Source of the DNA: Myxococcales bacterium
GTDB taxonomy: Bacteria > Myxococcota_A > Polyangia > Polyangiales > Polyangiaceae
DNA length: 32,306 bases
Assembly: GCA_021778125.1 (NCBI GenBank)
Contig: JAJYCT010000019.1
Span: forward strand, 1 to 32,306
Reading direction: 5' to 3'
Below are positions 23,603 through 30,736 of this stretch, piece after piece. Made by a program: the position numbers and the translations under genes. Positions within the stretch are counted from its first letter, which is position 1. The number at the start of each line of letters is the position of its first letter. The notes under the pieces are model-generated. The model did not search any database and was not told where the DNA came from. It saw only the letters and a program-made list of their open reading frames with translations.

Positions 23603-24883
23603 ATGAACGAACGCATCGCGGTCATCGGTCTGGGCTACGTGGGCCTGCCCGTGGCTCTGGCCTTTGCCCGGAGGTTCCCTGGCACCATCGGCTTCGACGT
23701 CAACGCGGAGAAAGTCGACGAGCTGCGACGCGGCTTCGATCGGAACCACGAGCAGCCGCGCGAGGTGCTCGAATCCACCTCGTTGCAGATGACGGCCAAC
23801 CTGGCCGATCTTCAGGGCGCAACCTTCTTCGTCGTCGCAGTGCCGACGCCCGTCGACCAGAACAACCTCCCCGACCTCACGCCGGTCGAGCGCGCCAGCG
23901 AGGCGGTCGCCCGGGTCCTCTCCAAGGGCACCGTGGTCGTCTACGAGTCGACAGTCTACCCCGGGGTCACGGAGGAGATCTGCGGTCCGATCCTCGAGCG
24001 CGTGAGCGGATTGAAGCAGGGCGTCGACTTCAAGCTCGGCTACTCTCCCGAGCGGATCAACCCAGGAGACAAGGAGCACACGCTCGAGCGCATCACGAAG
24101 GTCGTGAGCGGGGAGGACGCCGCGACGCTCGAGCGCGTTGCGTCGGCCTACGGCGCGATCATCGACGCCGGTGTCCACCGCGCGCCGAGCATCCGCGTCG
24201 CCGAGGCGGCGAAGGTCATCGAAAACACTCAGCGCGACCTGAACATCGCCCTCATGAACGAGCTGGCGATCATCTTCGACCGCATCGGGATCCGTACGTC
24301 CGACGTCCTGGCGGCGGCGTCCACGAAGTGGAACTTCCTGCGCTTCCGCCCCGGGCTCGTCGGCGGTCACTGCATCGGCGTGGATCCGTACTACCTGACG
24401 ATGAAGGCGCAGCAGCTCGGCTACCAGCCCGAGGTCATCCTCGCGGGGCGCCGCATCAACAACAACATGGGGCCGTACGTTGCGGCGAAGGTCGTCAAGC
24501 TGCTCATCGACGCGGACCTCAGCGTGAAGGGAGCGCGTGTGGGCGTGCTCGGCCTGACGTTCAAGGAGGACTGCAGCGACATCCGCAACAGCCGGGTGCC
24601 GGACATCCTGCGGGAGCTGAAGCAGTTCGGTATCGAACCGCTGGTGCATGACCCGATCGCGGACGCCAGCGACGCGGCGCATGAGTACGGAATCAAGCTC
24701 GTGTCGGTCGACGAGCTGGCTCGCCTCGATGCGCTCGTGCTTGCAGTGAGCCACCGCTGGTACCTCGACCGGGGAACCGAGGCGTTGAACTGCATGCTGC
24801 GCAGGGGCGGGGTCCTGATCGACGTGAAGAGCGCGCTCGAACCTGCTCAGGTCCGCGCCGACGTGAGGTATTGGAGCCTGTAG
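23603..24883 (+). CDS. UDP-HexNAc 6-dehydrogenase (WbpA/TviB-like nucleotide-sugar dehydrogenase)
   Basis: This cytoplasmic NAD-dependent enzyme oxidises C6 of a UDP-sugar, probably UDP-GlcNAc or UDP-GalNAc, to the uronic acid. It is 426 residues. The NAD-binding motif IAVIGLGYVGLPVA is at residues 5-18. VPTPVDQNNLPDL, YESTVYPGVTEE and YSPERINPGDKEHTL follow in order. The catalytic Cys lies in PGLVGGHCIGVDPYYL, near residue 256. LGLTFKEDCSDIRNSRV in the C-terminal domain is characteristic of the TviB/WbpA branch, whereas GlcA-forming Ugd proteins usually read differently. It belongs by function to the polysaccharide locus at 3-17 kb but is cut off from it by the lasso operon. Its product could be the substrate for the AsnB-like amidotransferase. 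The exact UDP-sugar is uncertain. Confidence 0.95.
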   Translation: MNERIAVIGLGYVGLPVALAFARRFPGTIGFDVNAEKVDELRRGFDRNHEQPREVLESTSLQMTANLADLQGATFFVVAVPTPVDQNNLPDLTPVERASEAVARVLSKGTVVVYESTVYPGVTEEICGPILERVSGLKQGVDFKLGYSPERINPGDKEHTLERITKVVSGEDAATLERVASAYGAIIDAGVHRAPSIRVAEAAKVIENTQRDLNIALMNELAIIFDRIGIRTSDVLAAASTKWNFLRFRPGLVGGHCIGVDPYYLTMKAQQLGYQPEVILAGRRINNNMGPYVAAKVVKLLIDADLSVKGARVGVLGLTFKEDCSDIRNSRVPDILRELKQFGIEPLVHDPIADASDAAHEYGIKLVSVDELARLDALVLAVSHRWYLDRGTEALNCMLRRGGVLIDVKSALEPAQVRADVRYWSL

Positions 24884-25168
24884 CCGAGGCAAGCCGGCGC
24901 GCGAACGCACCCATATCCCGACGGCGAGGCGTCCGAGGCACGATGTCACGTTCGCCGGAACCTCTTCCCGTGCCCGTCAGCAAGGAGACCTGCATCGAGA
25001 GCACACATTGCAAGTGAGCGCGCACCTTGCGCGGTTCGTGGCGCGTGGCGGTGCCTCGTGGGCCCCCGGGTGCGGGCGATCGCAAGTCGCGCAATGGCGC
25101 CCAGCCGTGGCCCGCGCAATGCACGCTTCGCGTGCATCTCGAGGTGCAAGACGGACTGGAGGTAGGTC
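24884..25168. other. 285-bp intergenic region
   Basis: No convincing gene lies in this stretch. It holds short repeated GCGCAA/TTGCGC words and a strong hairpin near its right end (listed separately). A promoter for the collagen-like lipoprotein is expected here, but no clear -10/-35 pair was seen. Confidence 0.5.
25119..25137 (+). other. Hairpin in leader of collagen-like lipoprotein
   Basis: ATGCACGC and GCGTGCAT form a perfect 8-bp stem around TTC, ending 31 bp before the ATG at 25169 and 20 bp before its GGAGG ribosome site. It could stabilise or modulate the 5' leader, or be a protein site. It has no T-run. Confidence 0.45.
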
Positions 25169-26659
25169 ATGCGCAGCGCAGCGGCTTGGGCCGCGGTCGT
25201 CGTTCCGACGCTGACCGCGACGATGCTCGGGTGCTCCGGATCGACGGGCCCGCTGGGGCCCACGGGAGCGCAGGGCCCGCAAGGGCCGGAAGGTTCCCAG
25301 GGCGCACAGGGGCCCCAGGGCGACGCAGGAGCGCCCGGAGCGCCCGGCACCAGCGGGCCGCAGTCCCTCTCCGGCGTGGTCCCGGCGGTGGGGTTGCTCG
25401 ACCGAGGGGTCGACGTCGTCTTGCTGGGCAGCGGCACCGCGTTCACGTCGTCCACGAGCATCGACTTCGGGCCGGGTATCGCGGTCTCCAGCGTCATGCG
25501 CCTGTCTGCGAGCGCCTTGTCGGCGCACCTCGCGATCGACGCCACTGCAGCAGTGGGGGCGAGAGCCGTGAGCGTGACCACGGGCGATCAGAAGTTCCTC
25601 GCGGCCGGCGCCTTCCGCGTGGCTGCGCCGATTGACGTGGCCATCACGGCGGGCAATGCCATCCAGGGAGGGCTGGTGCAGCTCGACGTGGTCGACCAGG
25701 ACGGCGACTCCTTCAGCACCAGCTCGATGGCGATCATCGGTTCGGTGAGCACGCTGGGAACCGTCTCCGCGGAGACAGCTACACGCGCGTCGGTCATCGC
25801 GTTCGTCGACCCTCTGGCCCCTGCGGGCGCAGCGCAGCTCGAAGTGGCGAACGTCGAGCTCAGCCTCGGAGGCGCAGTCGTCTTTCCGGAGACCTTCTTG
25901 AGCACGCCGAGGGCGGTGACCGTAGGTACGGGCGCGCTGCTCTGGCTCAGTCCGGGAAGTCCGCTCGCCAAGGAGCGGATCGACGCCGTCGCCGGGACCC
26001 GAGCCTACAAGACGTACACGACGGGCCCCGGCGTGGTGTCCGTCGCTGTGACGCCGACCTCGGGCAGCCGCATGGCACCGCGGCTCAACGTGTATCCGAC
26101 GAGCGGCCGCTCCGCCGACCTCGTGGGCTCGGTGGCGGCCTCGATGCCGAGCATCGCCTATCCGGTGCTCGACAAGACGTGGACGTACTCGGTGGTCAGC
26201 GACCAGACGCTCGGCGGCGGCTCGTCCCTGTACGGCTACGGCATCGCCGCCGACTTCCGCGGCGCCGACGCGATCCAGACCGAGGCGCCAGGCCTGCACT
26301 TCAACGCGGCGAGCGCGCAAGTGATGTGCGCGACCGTGGCGGCGCAGGGGGCGGGCGTTTGCCTGTTGACGGGCGCAGTGGCGCCCGTCACGGACTTCGA
26401 CGTCTATCAGCTTCCGGCCACCGGACAGCCGACCGATGTCTACGTTTCGAGCGCGTTCGACACGCAGGCCTGGCTGACCCAGGACCAGACGCTCGTCCGC
26501 GTGGACGGCGACCTGTCCCCGGTCTGGCCGGCGCACGTGGCCGCGCACACCATCGACGGGAGCGCTCCCTGGTACATCGTGGTCGAGGGCCGGAGCGGTG
26601 GGTCCGCCCCGACGGGCAACTACGCGATCGGCGTCGCCATCCACGCGGCCGATCCCTAG
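25169..26659 (+). CDS. Lipoprotein with collagen-like Gly-X-Y stretch
   Basis: This is a secreted lipoprotein of 496 residues. The start is ATG 25169, with GGAGG six nucleotides upstream. The signal sequence MRSAAAWAAVVVPTLTATMLGC gives a lipobox (MLGC) near residue 22. Directly after it comes a collagen-like run of about thirteen Gly-X-Y triplets (GPLGPTGAQGPQGPEG and on to about residue 62), rich in Pro and Gln. The rest is a Ser/Thr/Val/Ala-rich beta-type ectodomain of about 430 residues with only two Cys, including an IPT-like stretch and a C-terminal WYIVVEGRSGG..GNYAIGV segment reminiscent of pre-peptidase C-terminal (PPC-like) domains. Short collagen tracts of this sort can trimerise surface proteins. 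Function is unknown. It is likely surface exposed. Confidence 0.87.
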   Translation: MRSAAAWAAVVVPTLTATMLGCSGSTGPLGPTGAQGPQGPEGSQGAQGPQGDAGAPGAPGTSGPQSLSGVVPAVGLLDRGVDVVLLGSGTAFTSSTSIDFGPGIAVSSVMRLSASALSAHLAIDATAAVGARAVSVTTGDQKFLAAGAFRVAAPIDVAITAGNAIQGGLVQLDVVDQDGDSFSTSSMAIIGSVSTLGTVSAETATRASVIAFVDPLAPAGAAQLEVANVELSLGGAVVFPETFLSTPRAVTVGTGALLWLSPGSPLAKERIDAVAGTRAYKTYTTGPGVVSVAVTPTSGSRMAPRLNVYPTSGRSADLVGSVAASMPSIAYPVLDKTWTYSVVSDQTLGGGSSLYGYGIAADFRGADAIQTEAPGLHFNAASAQVMCATVAAQGAGVCLLTGAVAPVTDFDVYQLPATGQPTDVYVSSAFDTQAWLTQDQTLVRVDGDLSPVWPAHVAAHTIDGSAPWYIVVEGRSGGSAPTGNYAIGVAIHAADP

Positions 26660-26734
26660 GTCCTCGGTTGGGTGTAGGCCGCGAAGGCGTGAGGACGTGG
26701 ACGCCCGCGGACCCCTGGCGATAGCCTGCGGCAC

Positions 26735-28414
26735 GTGCGTGCGCGAGTCCGCGAGACACTAGGGCTCCTTGCGTCGGTCTCGTCGCCAGCGGCGGGGCCC
26801 GGCGCTCGGGCGGTGGCAGCGCTGGCGCTCCTCGAGCGCCTACTGACGCCAGCGACGGCCTGGTTCGTCCTGCAAGGCGGGCTCGCCGCGAAGATCGGCG
26901 CGACGGCCACGCTGGCGGCCGTCTTCACGCTAAGGAGCTTCGCGCAGCGTACGCTGGCGGCACGACGCGAGGCGCAGCTGTTCGAGCGGGTCATCTCGAC
27001 GCTCATCGAAGGCGAGGTTCTCCGCGCCAGAGTGCTGCTGAGGCGCGACGCCCGCAGTGACCTACCGCAAGCAGTCCACTACTCGGCCATCACCCAGGCG
27101 CAGACCGTCCCCAACCTGCTCGCCGACACGGCAGCATCGATCCTGCTGATGCTCGTCGTGCTGACGATCGAGCCCGTTCGACTCGTGCTGTCGGCCGCCG
27201 CGCTGACGGCGGTGGCAGCTGCCGGCGTCGTCTGGTCTCGAGGGCGCCTGCAGCGAGCCGCGAAGCGTGCGTGGGCTGCACAGGAAGCGGTGATTCTCGC
27301 GCTCGTCGACGCGCTCGAGGGTCGCCTCGAAGTCGTGGCGGCTGGCCGAGGTGACGCCTTCCTGGACGAAGCCCGTGCACGGGCGCGTGCCTGGTGGCGG
27401 GCCAGCTCGCGCGTGGCCTCGGCGACGCTCGTGTCGGGTCGCCTTCCCATGCTCGCGGTGGCCGCCGCCGTCGTGGTCCTCGTGGCGCTGAGCTCTCGTT
27501 CGCGCGGGGTGCTCGCGATCACGCTCCCGGACCTCGCGCTCTTCGCGAGCGTCACCCCCGCGTTCGCGGGCATCGCACAGGGCCTCTATGCGCTCACACA
27601 GGCCGAACCGTGGTTAGGCCTGGTCGCTGAGACCCTTCGTCTGTCGAAACGGCCTCCGGGGGGCGCGCGACCGGTGCCGCAGCTACCCGCGACCGTCGAC
27701 TTTGCCCGCGTATCGTTCGAGTACGGCCCCTCGGGAACCCGCCGCGCGCTGCAGGACGTTACCTTCGCCTGGGATCGCGGCCGCGTCTTGGCTCTCGCTG
27801 GCACCAATGGCTCGGGCAAGAGCACGTGCCTGCGCCTTCTGCTCGGTCTTGCCCCGCCGATCGCGGGCCACATCACGATCGGCGGAGTCTCGCTGTCCGA
27901 GCTCGACATCGAGGCCTGGCGCCGCGGCATCGCGTTCCTCCCCCAGCGCGCGTACATGCCGCCGCAGGCCGATCTCGGTGCCGCGATCCGTTTCCTGGTC
28001 CCCGAAGCGACTGATGATCGGATCCTCGCCGCCCTCGACCGCGTCGGCCTGCTCGCATCGCTCCACCGCTTCGGGGACGCTCCCCTCGCCGCCCCCATCG
28101 ACGCCCTCTCCGTCGGCGAACGCCAGCGCGTCGCGATCGCGCGCCTGCTCTGCCACGACGCCGCGGTGTACCTTCTCGACGAGCCGGACGCGAACCTGGA
28201 TCGCGCGGGGATCGCCTTGTGCGCCCGGCTCGTACGCGAGCTCTCTCAGGGCGCGATGGTCGCGTTCGCGGCACACACCCCCGAGCTCATCGAGGCTGCG
28301 GATGACGTGCTGACCCTGGAGCGCGGGCGCGGGGTCGCCAATCTCGAGCCCGACGTGTCCGCGTTACGTCATGGCAAGGTCGACATCTCCGGAGGCGGCG
28401 CAAACTCCGAGTAG
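26735..28414 (+). CDS. ABC transporter, fused permease and ATPase (possible lasso exporter)
   Basis: This one-chain half-transporter has 559 residues and starts at GTG 26735. The N-terminal ~315 residues hold about five or six TM segments (ALLERLLTPATAWFVLQGG, SILLMLVVLTIEPVRLVL, MLAVAAAVVVLVAL). The nucleotide-binding domain follows. Its Walker A AGTNGSGKST is near 354, the Q-loop FLPQRAYM near 405, the signature LSVGERQRVAIARLL near 457 (SVGE in place of SGGQ), Walker B AVYLLDEPDANLD near 475, and the H-loop AAHTPEL near 510. It probably works as a homodimer in the inner membrane. McjD-type exporters of lasso peptides have this architecture, and none is found nearer the lasso operon. At 4.3 kb distance, with unrelated genes between, the link is only plausible. 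It could also export a polysaccharide or another peptide. It overlaps the convergent gene by 46 bp. Confidence 0.88.
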   Translation: MRARVRETLGLLASVSSPAAGPGARAVAALALLERLLTPATAWFVLQGGLAAKIGATATLAAVFTLRSFAQRTLAARREAQLFERVISTLIEGEVLRARVLLRRDARSDLPQAVHYSAITQAQTVPNLLADTAASILLMLVVLTIEPVRLVLSAAALTAVAAAGVVWSRGRLQRAAKRAWAAQEAVILALVDALEGRLEVVAAGRGDAFLDEARARARAWWRASSRVASATLVSGRLPMLAVAAAVVVLVALSSRSRGVLAITLPDLALFASVTPAFAGIAQGLYALTQAEPWLGLVAETLRLSKRPPGGARPVPQLPATVDFARVSFEYGPSGTRRALQDVTFAWDRGRVLALAGTNGSGKSTCLRLLLGLAPPIAGHITIGGVSLSELDIEAWRRGIAFLPQRAYMPPQADLGAAIRFLVPEATDDRILAALDRVGLLASLHRFGDAPLAAPIDALSVGERQRVAIARLLCHDAAVYLLDEPDANLDRAGIALCARLVRELSQGAMVAFAAHTPELIEAADDVLTLERGRGVANLEPDVSALRHGKVDISGGGANSE

Positions 28415-29109
28415 TCCGGCTGCGCCCCGATGTTCCCGCCGATCCCGGCGACGTACACCCACGACTCGACGCCGTTGAGCTCGTGCATCACCGTCACCTC
28501 GGGCTGCCACGAGAACGTGTCGCTCGTGCGGATGTTGACCCCGAGGCCGAGGCGGGCCCCCACGCCCCCCGTCGCGAAGGCGAGCACGTCGGAAGTGGGG
28601 CTCGTGGCCTGCGGGTTGTTCGCGCCGGTGACGAGCACGTCACCCGCGGTCGCCGTGGCCACGAACCCCGGCGTGAGCACCAGCGTCCGGTCCTCGTCGA
28701 AGTTGTAGCCGAGCAGCAGCGGCAGGTGGACCTGCAGCACCTCGACGGGGTTGGCAGACGCGTTGCCGAGCGTCGGGCCCAGCAGCCGGAAGGCCTGCAC
28801 CCCCGGATCGAACGCCACGTCGAACCGCCCGCGGACCACGTTGAGCTTGAGATCCCCTCCGAGCCCCGTGAAGCCCACGATCCGGGCCCCCACGTCGACC
28901 CGGTCGACCAGCCCGTAGCGGATCCCCACGCTCGGCAGCCCGGGCGACAGCCCCGTGCTGCCGCTCGCCGTCCCGCCCCACGCGCCGAGCGCCGCCTGAA
29001 ACTGCAAGTCCCCCGGCGCCAGCGTCCGCGGCGTCCCGTACGTGTTGGGATCCGGGCACCCGCTCAGCAACACCAGCGCCGCCGCCGCCGCGAGAACCCG
29101 GGGGATCAT
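28369..29109 (-). CDS. Putative outer-membrane lipoprotein
   Basis: This is a secreted protein of 246 residues. The start is ATG 29109 (MIPRVLAAAAALVLLSGC), with a clear lipobox LSGC at residues 15-18. The track's 336-aa version adds 90 residues of repeat-field shadow and should be trimmed. The mature part has alternating hydrophobic and polar residues and many Gly (FQAALGAWGGTASGS, VGIRYGLVDRVDVGARIVGF, LVLTPGFVATATAGDVLV), as expected for a small beta-barrel or barrel-like outer-membrane protein. No enzyme motif is seen. It converges on the ABC transporter with a 46-bp overlap. Its upstream side is the 980-bp gene-free repeat field, so its promoter lies in or near those repeats. The family is not identified. 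Confidence 0.82.
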   Translation of the reverse strand: MIPRVLAAAAALVLLSGCPDPNTYGTPRTLAPGDLQFQAALGAWGGTASGSTGLSPGLPSVGIRYGLVDRVDVGARIVGFTGLGGDLKLNVVRGRFDVAFDPGVQAFRLLGPTLGNASANPVEVLQVHLPLLLGYNFDEDRTLVLTPGFVATATAGDVLVTGANNPQATSPTSDVLAFATGGVGARLGLGVNIRTSDTFSWQPEVTVMHELNGVESWVYVAGIGGNIGAQPDYSEFAPPPEMSTLP

Positions 29110-29224
29110 CGGAGCGCCCGACGCTAGCGCAGCCCGCCCCTGCTTGCGAGCCGACGATCGCCGTCGCTTCCTGCCCGTTGAGGGCGCCGGCCTCGCGCTC
29201 GGGTCAGCCCACGCGTCGACGCCT

Positions 29225-29545
29225 CCCTGTGACCGCACACCCCGGACTTGTCTCCCGCACACCCCGGACTTGTGGCCCGACGATCCCGCTCTTGTCGCCG
29301 ATCGGCACGCCTTTCGTCGCCCGCGATCCCCGGACTCGTCGCCGGCACGATCCGGACCTGTCCGCCGGCACCTTCGCACCTGGCGCCCGCACGATCCGGA
29401 TCGTGCGCCCGGCCGATCGACCTTTCACCCACGCCTCATCTCGATCCCTCTCCCGCGTGCCCCGGTGTCGTCGCGCCCCATCTCTGCTCTTGTCCCGCGC
29501 AGGATCGAGACTTGTCGCCCCTGGGATCCGGTCTTGTCCCGCGCA
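29225..29545 (-). repeat. Degenerate 22-bp tandem repeats, about 14 units
   Basis: Read on the plus strand, CTTGT or a close variant (CTCGT, CCTGT, CCTGG) recurs at 29247, 29269, 29291, 29335, 29357, 29379, 29489, 29511 and 29533. All are exact multiples of 22 from the first. Weaker copies sit at 29313, 29401, 29423, 29445 and 29467, so phase is held over fourteen units. On the minus strand a unit reads roughly GACAAGTCCGGGRTNGTGCGGG. Two adjacent units near 29232-29275 are almost identical (CGCACACCCCGGACTTGT). The period is not a multiple of three, which argues against coding. Confidence 0.85.
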
Positions 29546-29560
29546 GCAAACGGTTTCCTC

Positions 29561-29800
29561 TCCGTACAAAACCGTTCCCATGCGCGACAAACCTTTCCCA
29601 TGCGCCGAAATGTTCTCCCTTGCGCGACAAACCTCTTCCCGTCCACACGTGATCAAGTCCGCCCCCTCGGCCGGTACGATCGCCCTCCCCCACGCCCCAA
29701 GTCCCCTCGACGCGCGAGACAACTGCCGATCATCCCACGACAAAACCGATCCCCCGGGCCGACAAGACCGCCCTCTCCGGGCCCCAAATCGCCCTTCTCC
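29561..29800 (+). repeat. Same repeat family in plus orientation, 20-22-bp spacing
   Basis: TGCGC falls at 29581, 29601 and 29621 (20-bp steps), with GCGCGACAAACC occurring twice 40 bp apart and TTCCCATGCGC twice 20 bp apart. Farther on, GACAA starts at 29718, 29739 and 29761, with a weaker copy at 29783 (21-22-bp steps). GACAAG is the same word that opens the minus-strand units of the 29.2-29.5 kb block, so orientation flips here. Confidence 0.75.
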
Positions 29801-29900
29801 ACCCATGAAGTCCTGATCCTGCGTGGGACAGATCGCCCCGATCCGCGCCCCAGATCCTCCCTCTCCACCGCTCAAATGCGATCCGATCGCGCCCCAAGAC

Positions 29901-30005
29901 TGGTTTCTCCGCGCACGGGAACGGTTTCTCGCGCATGGGAACACTTTTTGTCGCACGGGAGAAGATTTCGCCGCACGGGAGAACATTTCGCCGCGAGGGA
30001 GCGCT
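29901..30005 (-). repeat. 20-bp tandem repeats with exact phase, inverted relative to the 29.6 kb block
   Basis: CGCAYGGGA-type words start at 29911, 29931, 29951, 29971 and 29991 (the last is CGCGAGGGA), exactly 20 bp apart. The reverse complement of 29972-29992 (GGCGAAATGTTCTCCCGTGCG) matches plus-strand sequence near 29603-29624 with two mismatches in 21. GAAACCGTTCCCGTGCGCG likewise matches sequence near 29570. Confidence 0.85.
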
Positions 30006-30090
30006 CCCCCGCGCGTCATTCCCCCCCCGGCTGCGAACCGCGGCCCCATCACCCACGCCTTCCGCCGCCCCTCGAAGCTCCGCAGCAGCC

Positions 30091-30543
30091 TCACGGGTTG
30101 AGATTGAGCACGCCGCGCTGCTGCCGGGCGGCCATCACCGCCGTCATCAGTCGGTCGTAGACGTCGCGCGAGCCGGGAGCGCCGAAGATGACGAGCGCCG
30201 GCTCCTCCACGTCGTGCGCGCGGAGCGTGAGCGTCGCCACGTCGAGCATCCGCTGCAGCGCGGTCTGCCGGAGCTCGACGTCCTGCACCTTCCACAGCTC
30301 CAGCGTGTCGAGCGATCGCGACAGCCACCCGCTCTCGGTCTCGATGCGCCGCGTGGTCACCTTCCAGGACATCGAGCGCTTGCGGACGGCGAGCACCAGC
30401 AGGAGGACGATGCCCACCAGGACCGGCGCGAGGACCCAGCCGAGGATCGTCAGCCCCGGCCAGGCGCGCCAGTCGGGGCGCCCCGTCCAGATGATCTCCT
30501 CGCCGGGAATGAGGGCCTCGGTCACGACGACCTTCCATACCAT
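30091..30543 (-). CDS. Membrane protein with bacterial PH domain
   Basis: This is a small protein of 150 residues. The start is ATG 30543 (MVWKVVVTEALIPGEEIIWTG); the 276-aa track ORF adds shadow. It has the usual plan of bPH2/YdbT-like proteins: the motif PGEEIIWTGRPDWRAWPGL, then one long hydrophobic segment (ILGWVLAPVLVGIVLLLVLAV, about residues 33-53), then the PH fold, beginning WKVTTRRIETESGWLSRSLDTLELWKVQDVELRQTALQRML. The Y/W-x-V-T-x-R-R-I-x-x-x-x-G pattern is diagnostic. It is anchored in the inner membrane with the PH domain probably cytoplasmic. Members have been linked to membrane stress or scaffolding, but function is largely unknown. The gene stands alone: the repeat field lies downstream of it, and a divergent lipoprotein gene is 193 bp upstream. 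A G-rich run abuts the ATG rather than a properly spaced Shine-Dalgarno. Confidence 0.87.
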   Translation of the reverse strand: MVWKVVVTEALIPGEEIIWTGRPDWRAWPGLTILGWVLAPVLVGIVLLLVLAVRKRSMSWKVTTRRIETESGWLSRSLDTLELWKVQDVELRQTALQRMLDVATLTLRAHDVEEPALVIFGAPGSRDVYDRLMTAVMAARQQRGVLNLNP

Positions 30544-30736
30544 CCCCCTCGCGACGGGTGGCGTGCGTCTCTCGCGTGGGCTCGCGAGCGGCGTCCGAGG
30601 GGCTCCCGCGGGGAGCGTGGATCCAGACGCTGCGCGCCGCGACGGTGTCGATTTGCCGTGGGTCCGGATGGCACGACCTCTGCTATCCGAGGCGGCCCTT
30701 CCACCGCGCCGAGCGCCCCTGGAGCAACGACGATCC

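Larger units (their letters stand above)
29110..30090. other. 980-bp gene-free region filled mostly with degenerate short repeats
   Basis: Both strands have long open frames here (up to 444 aa), but their translations are Arg/Pro/Ser-rich or Gly/Arg-rich and match no fold. The frames are kept open by high GC and by a repeat period that is not a multiple of three. The DNA instead shows clear 20-22-bp periodicity, described under the repeat entries. No tRNA, CRISPR-like identical repeat or convincing gene was found. Confidence 0.75.

Noticed and set aside
24977-26734. 585-aa minus-strand ORF opposite the collagen-like lipoprotein
   Set aside because: The plus frame has signal sequence, lipobox, ribosome site and ordered domains; the minus frame is Arg/His/Ala/Gly shadow.
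29225-30005. CRISPR array
   Set aside because: Units are degenerate and contiguous with no constant repeat and variable spacer pattern, occur in both orientations, and no cas genes are present.
29204-30538. 444-aa minus-strand ORF (and the 372-aa plus-strand ORF) across the repeat field
   Set aside because: Translations are Gly/Arg- or Pro/Arg-rich without fold signals. The underlying DNA has 20- and 22-bp periods that are not multiples of three, so the frames look open because of composition.
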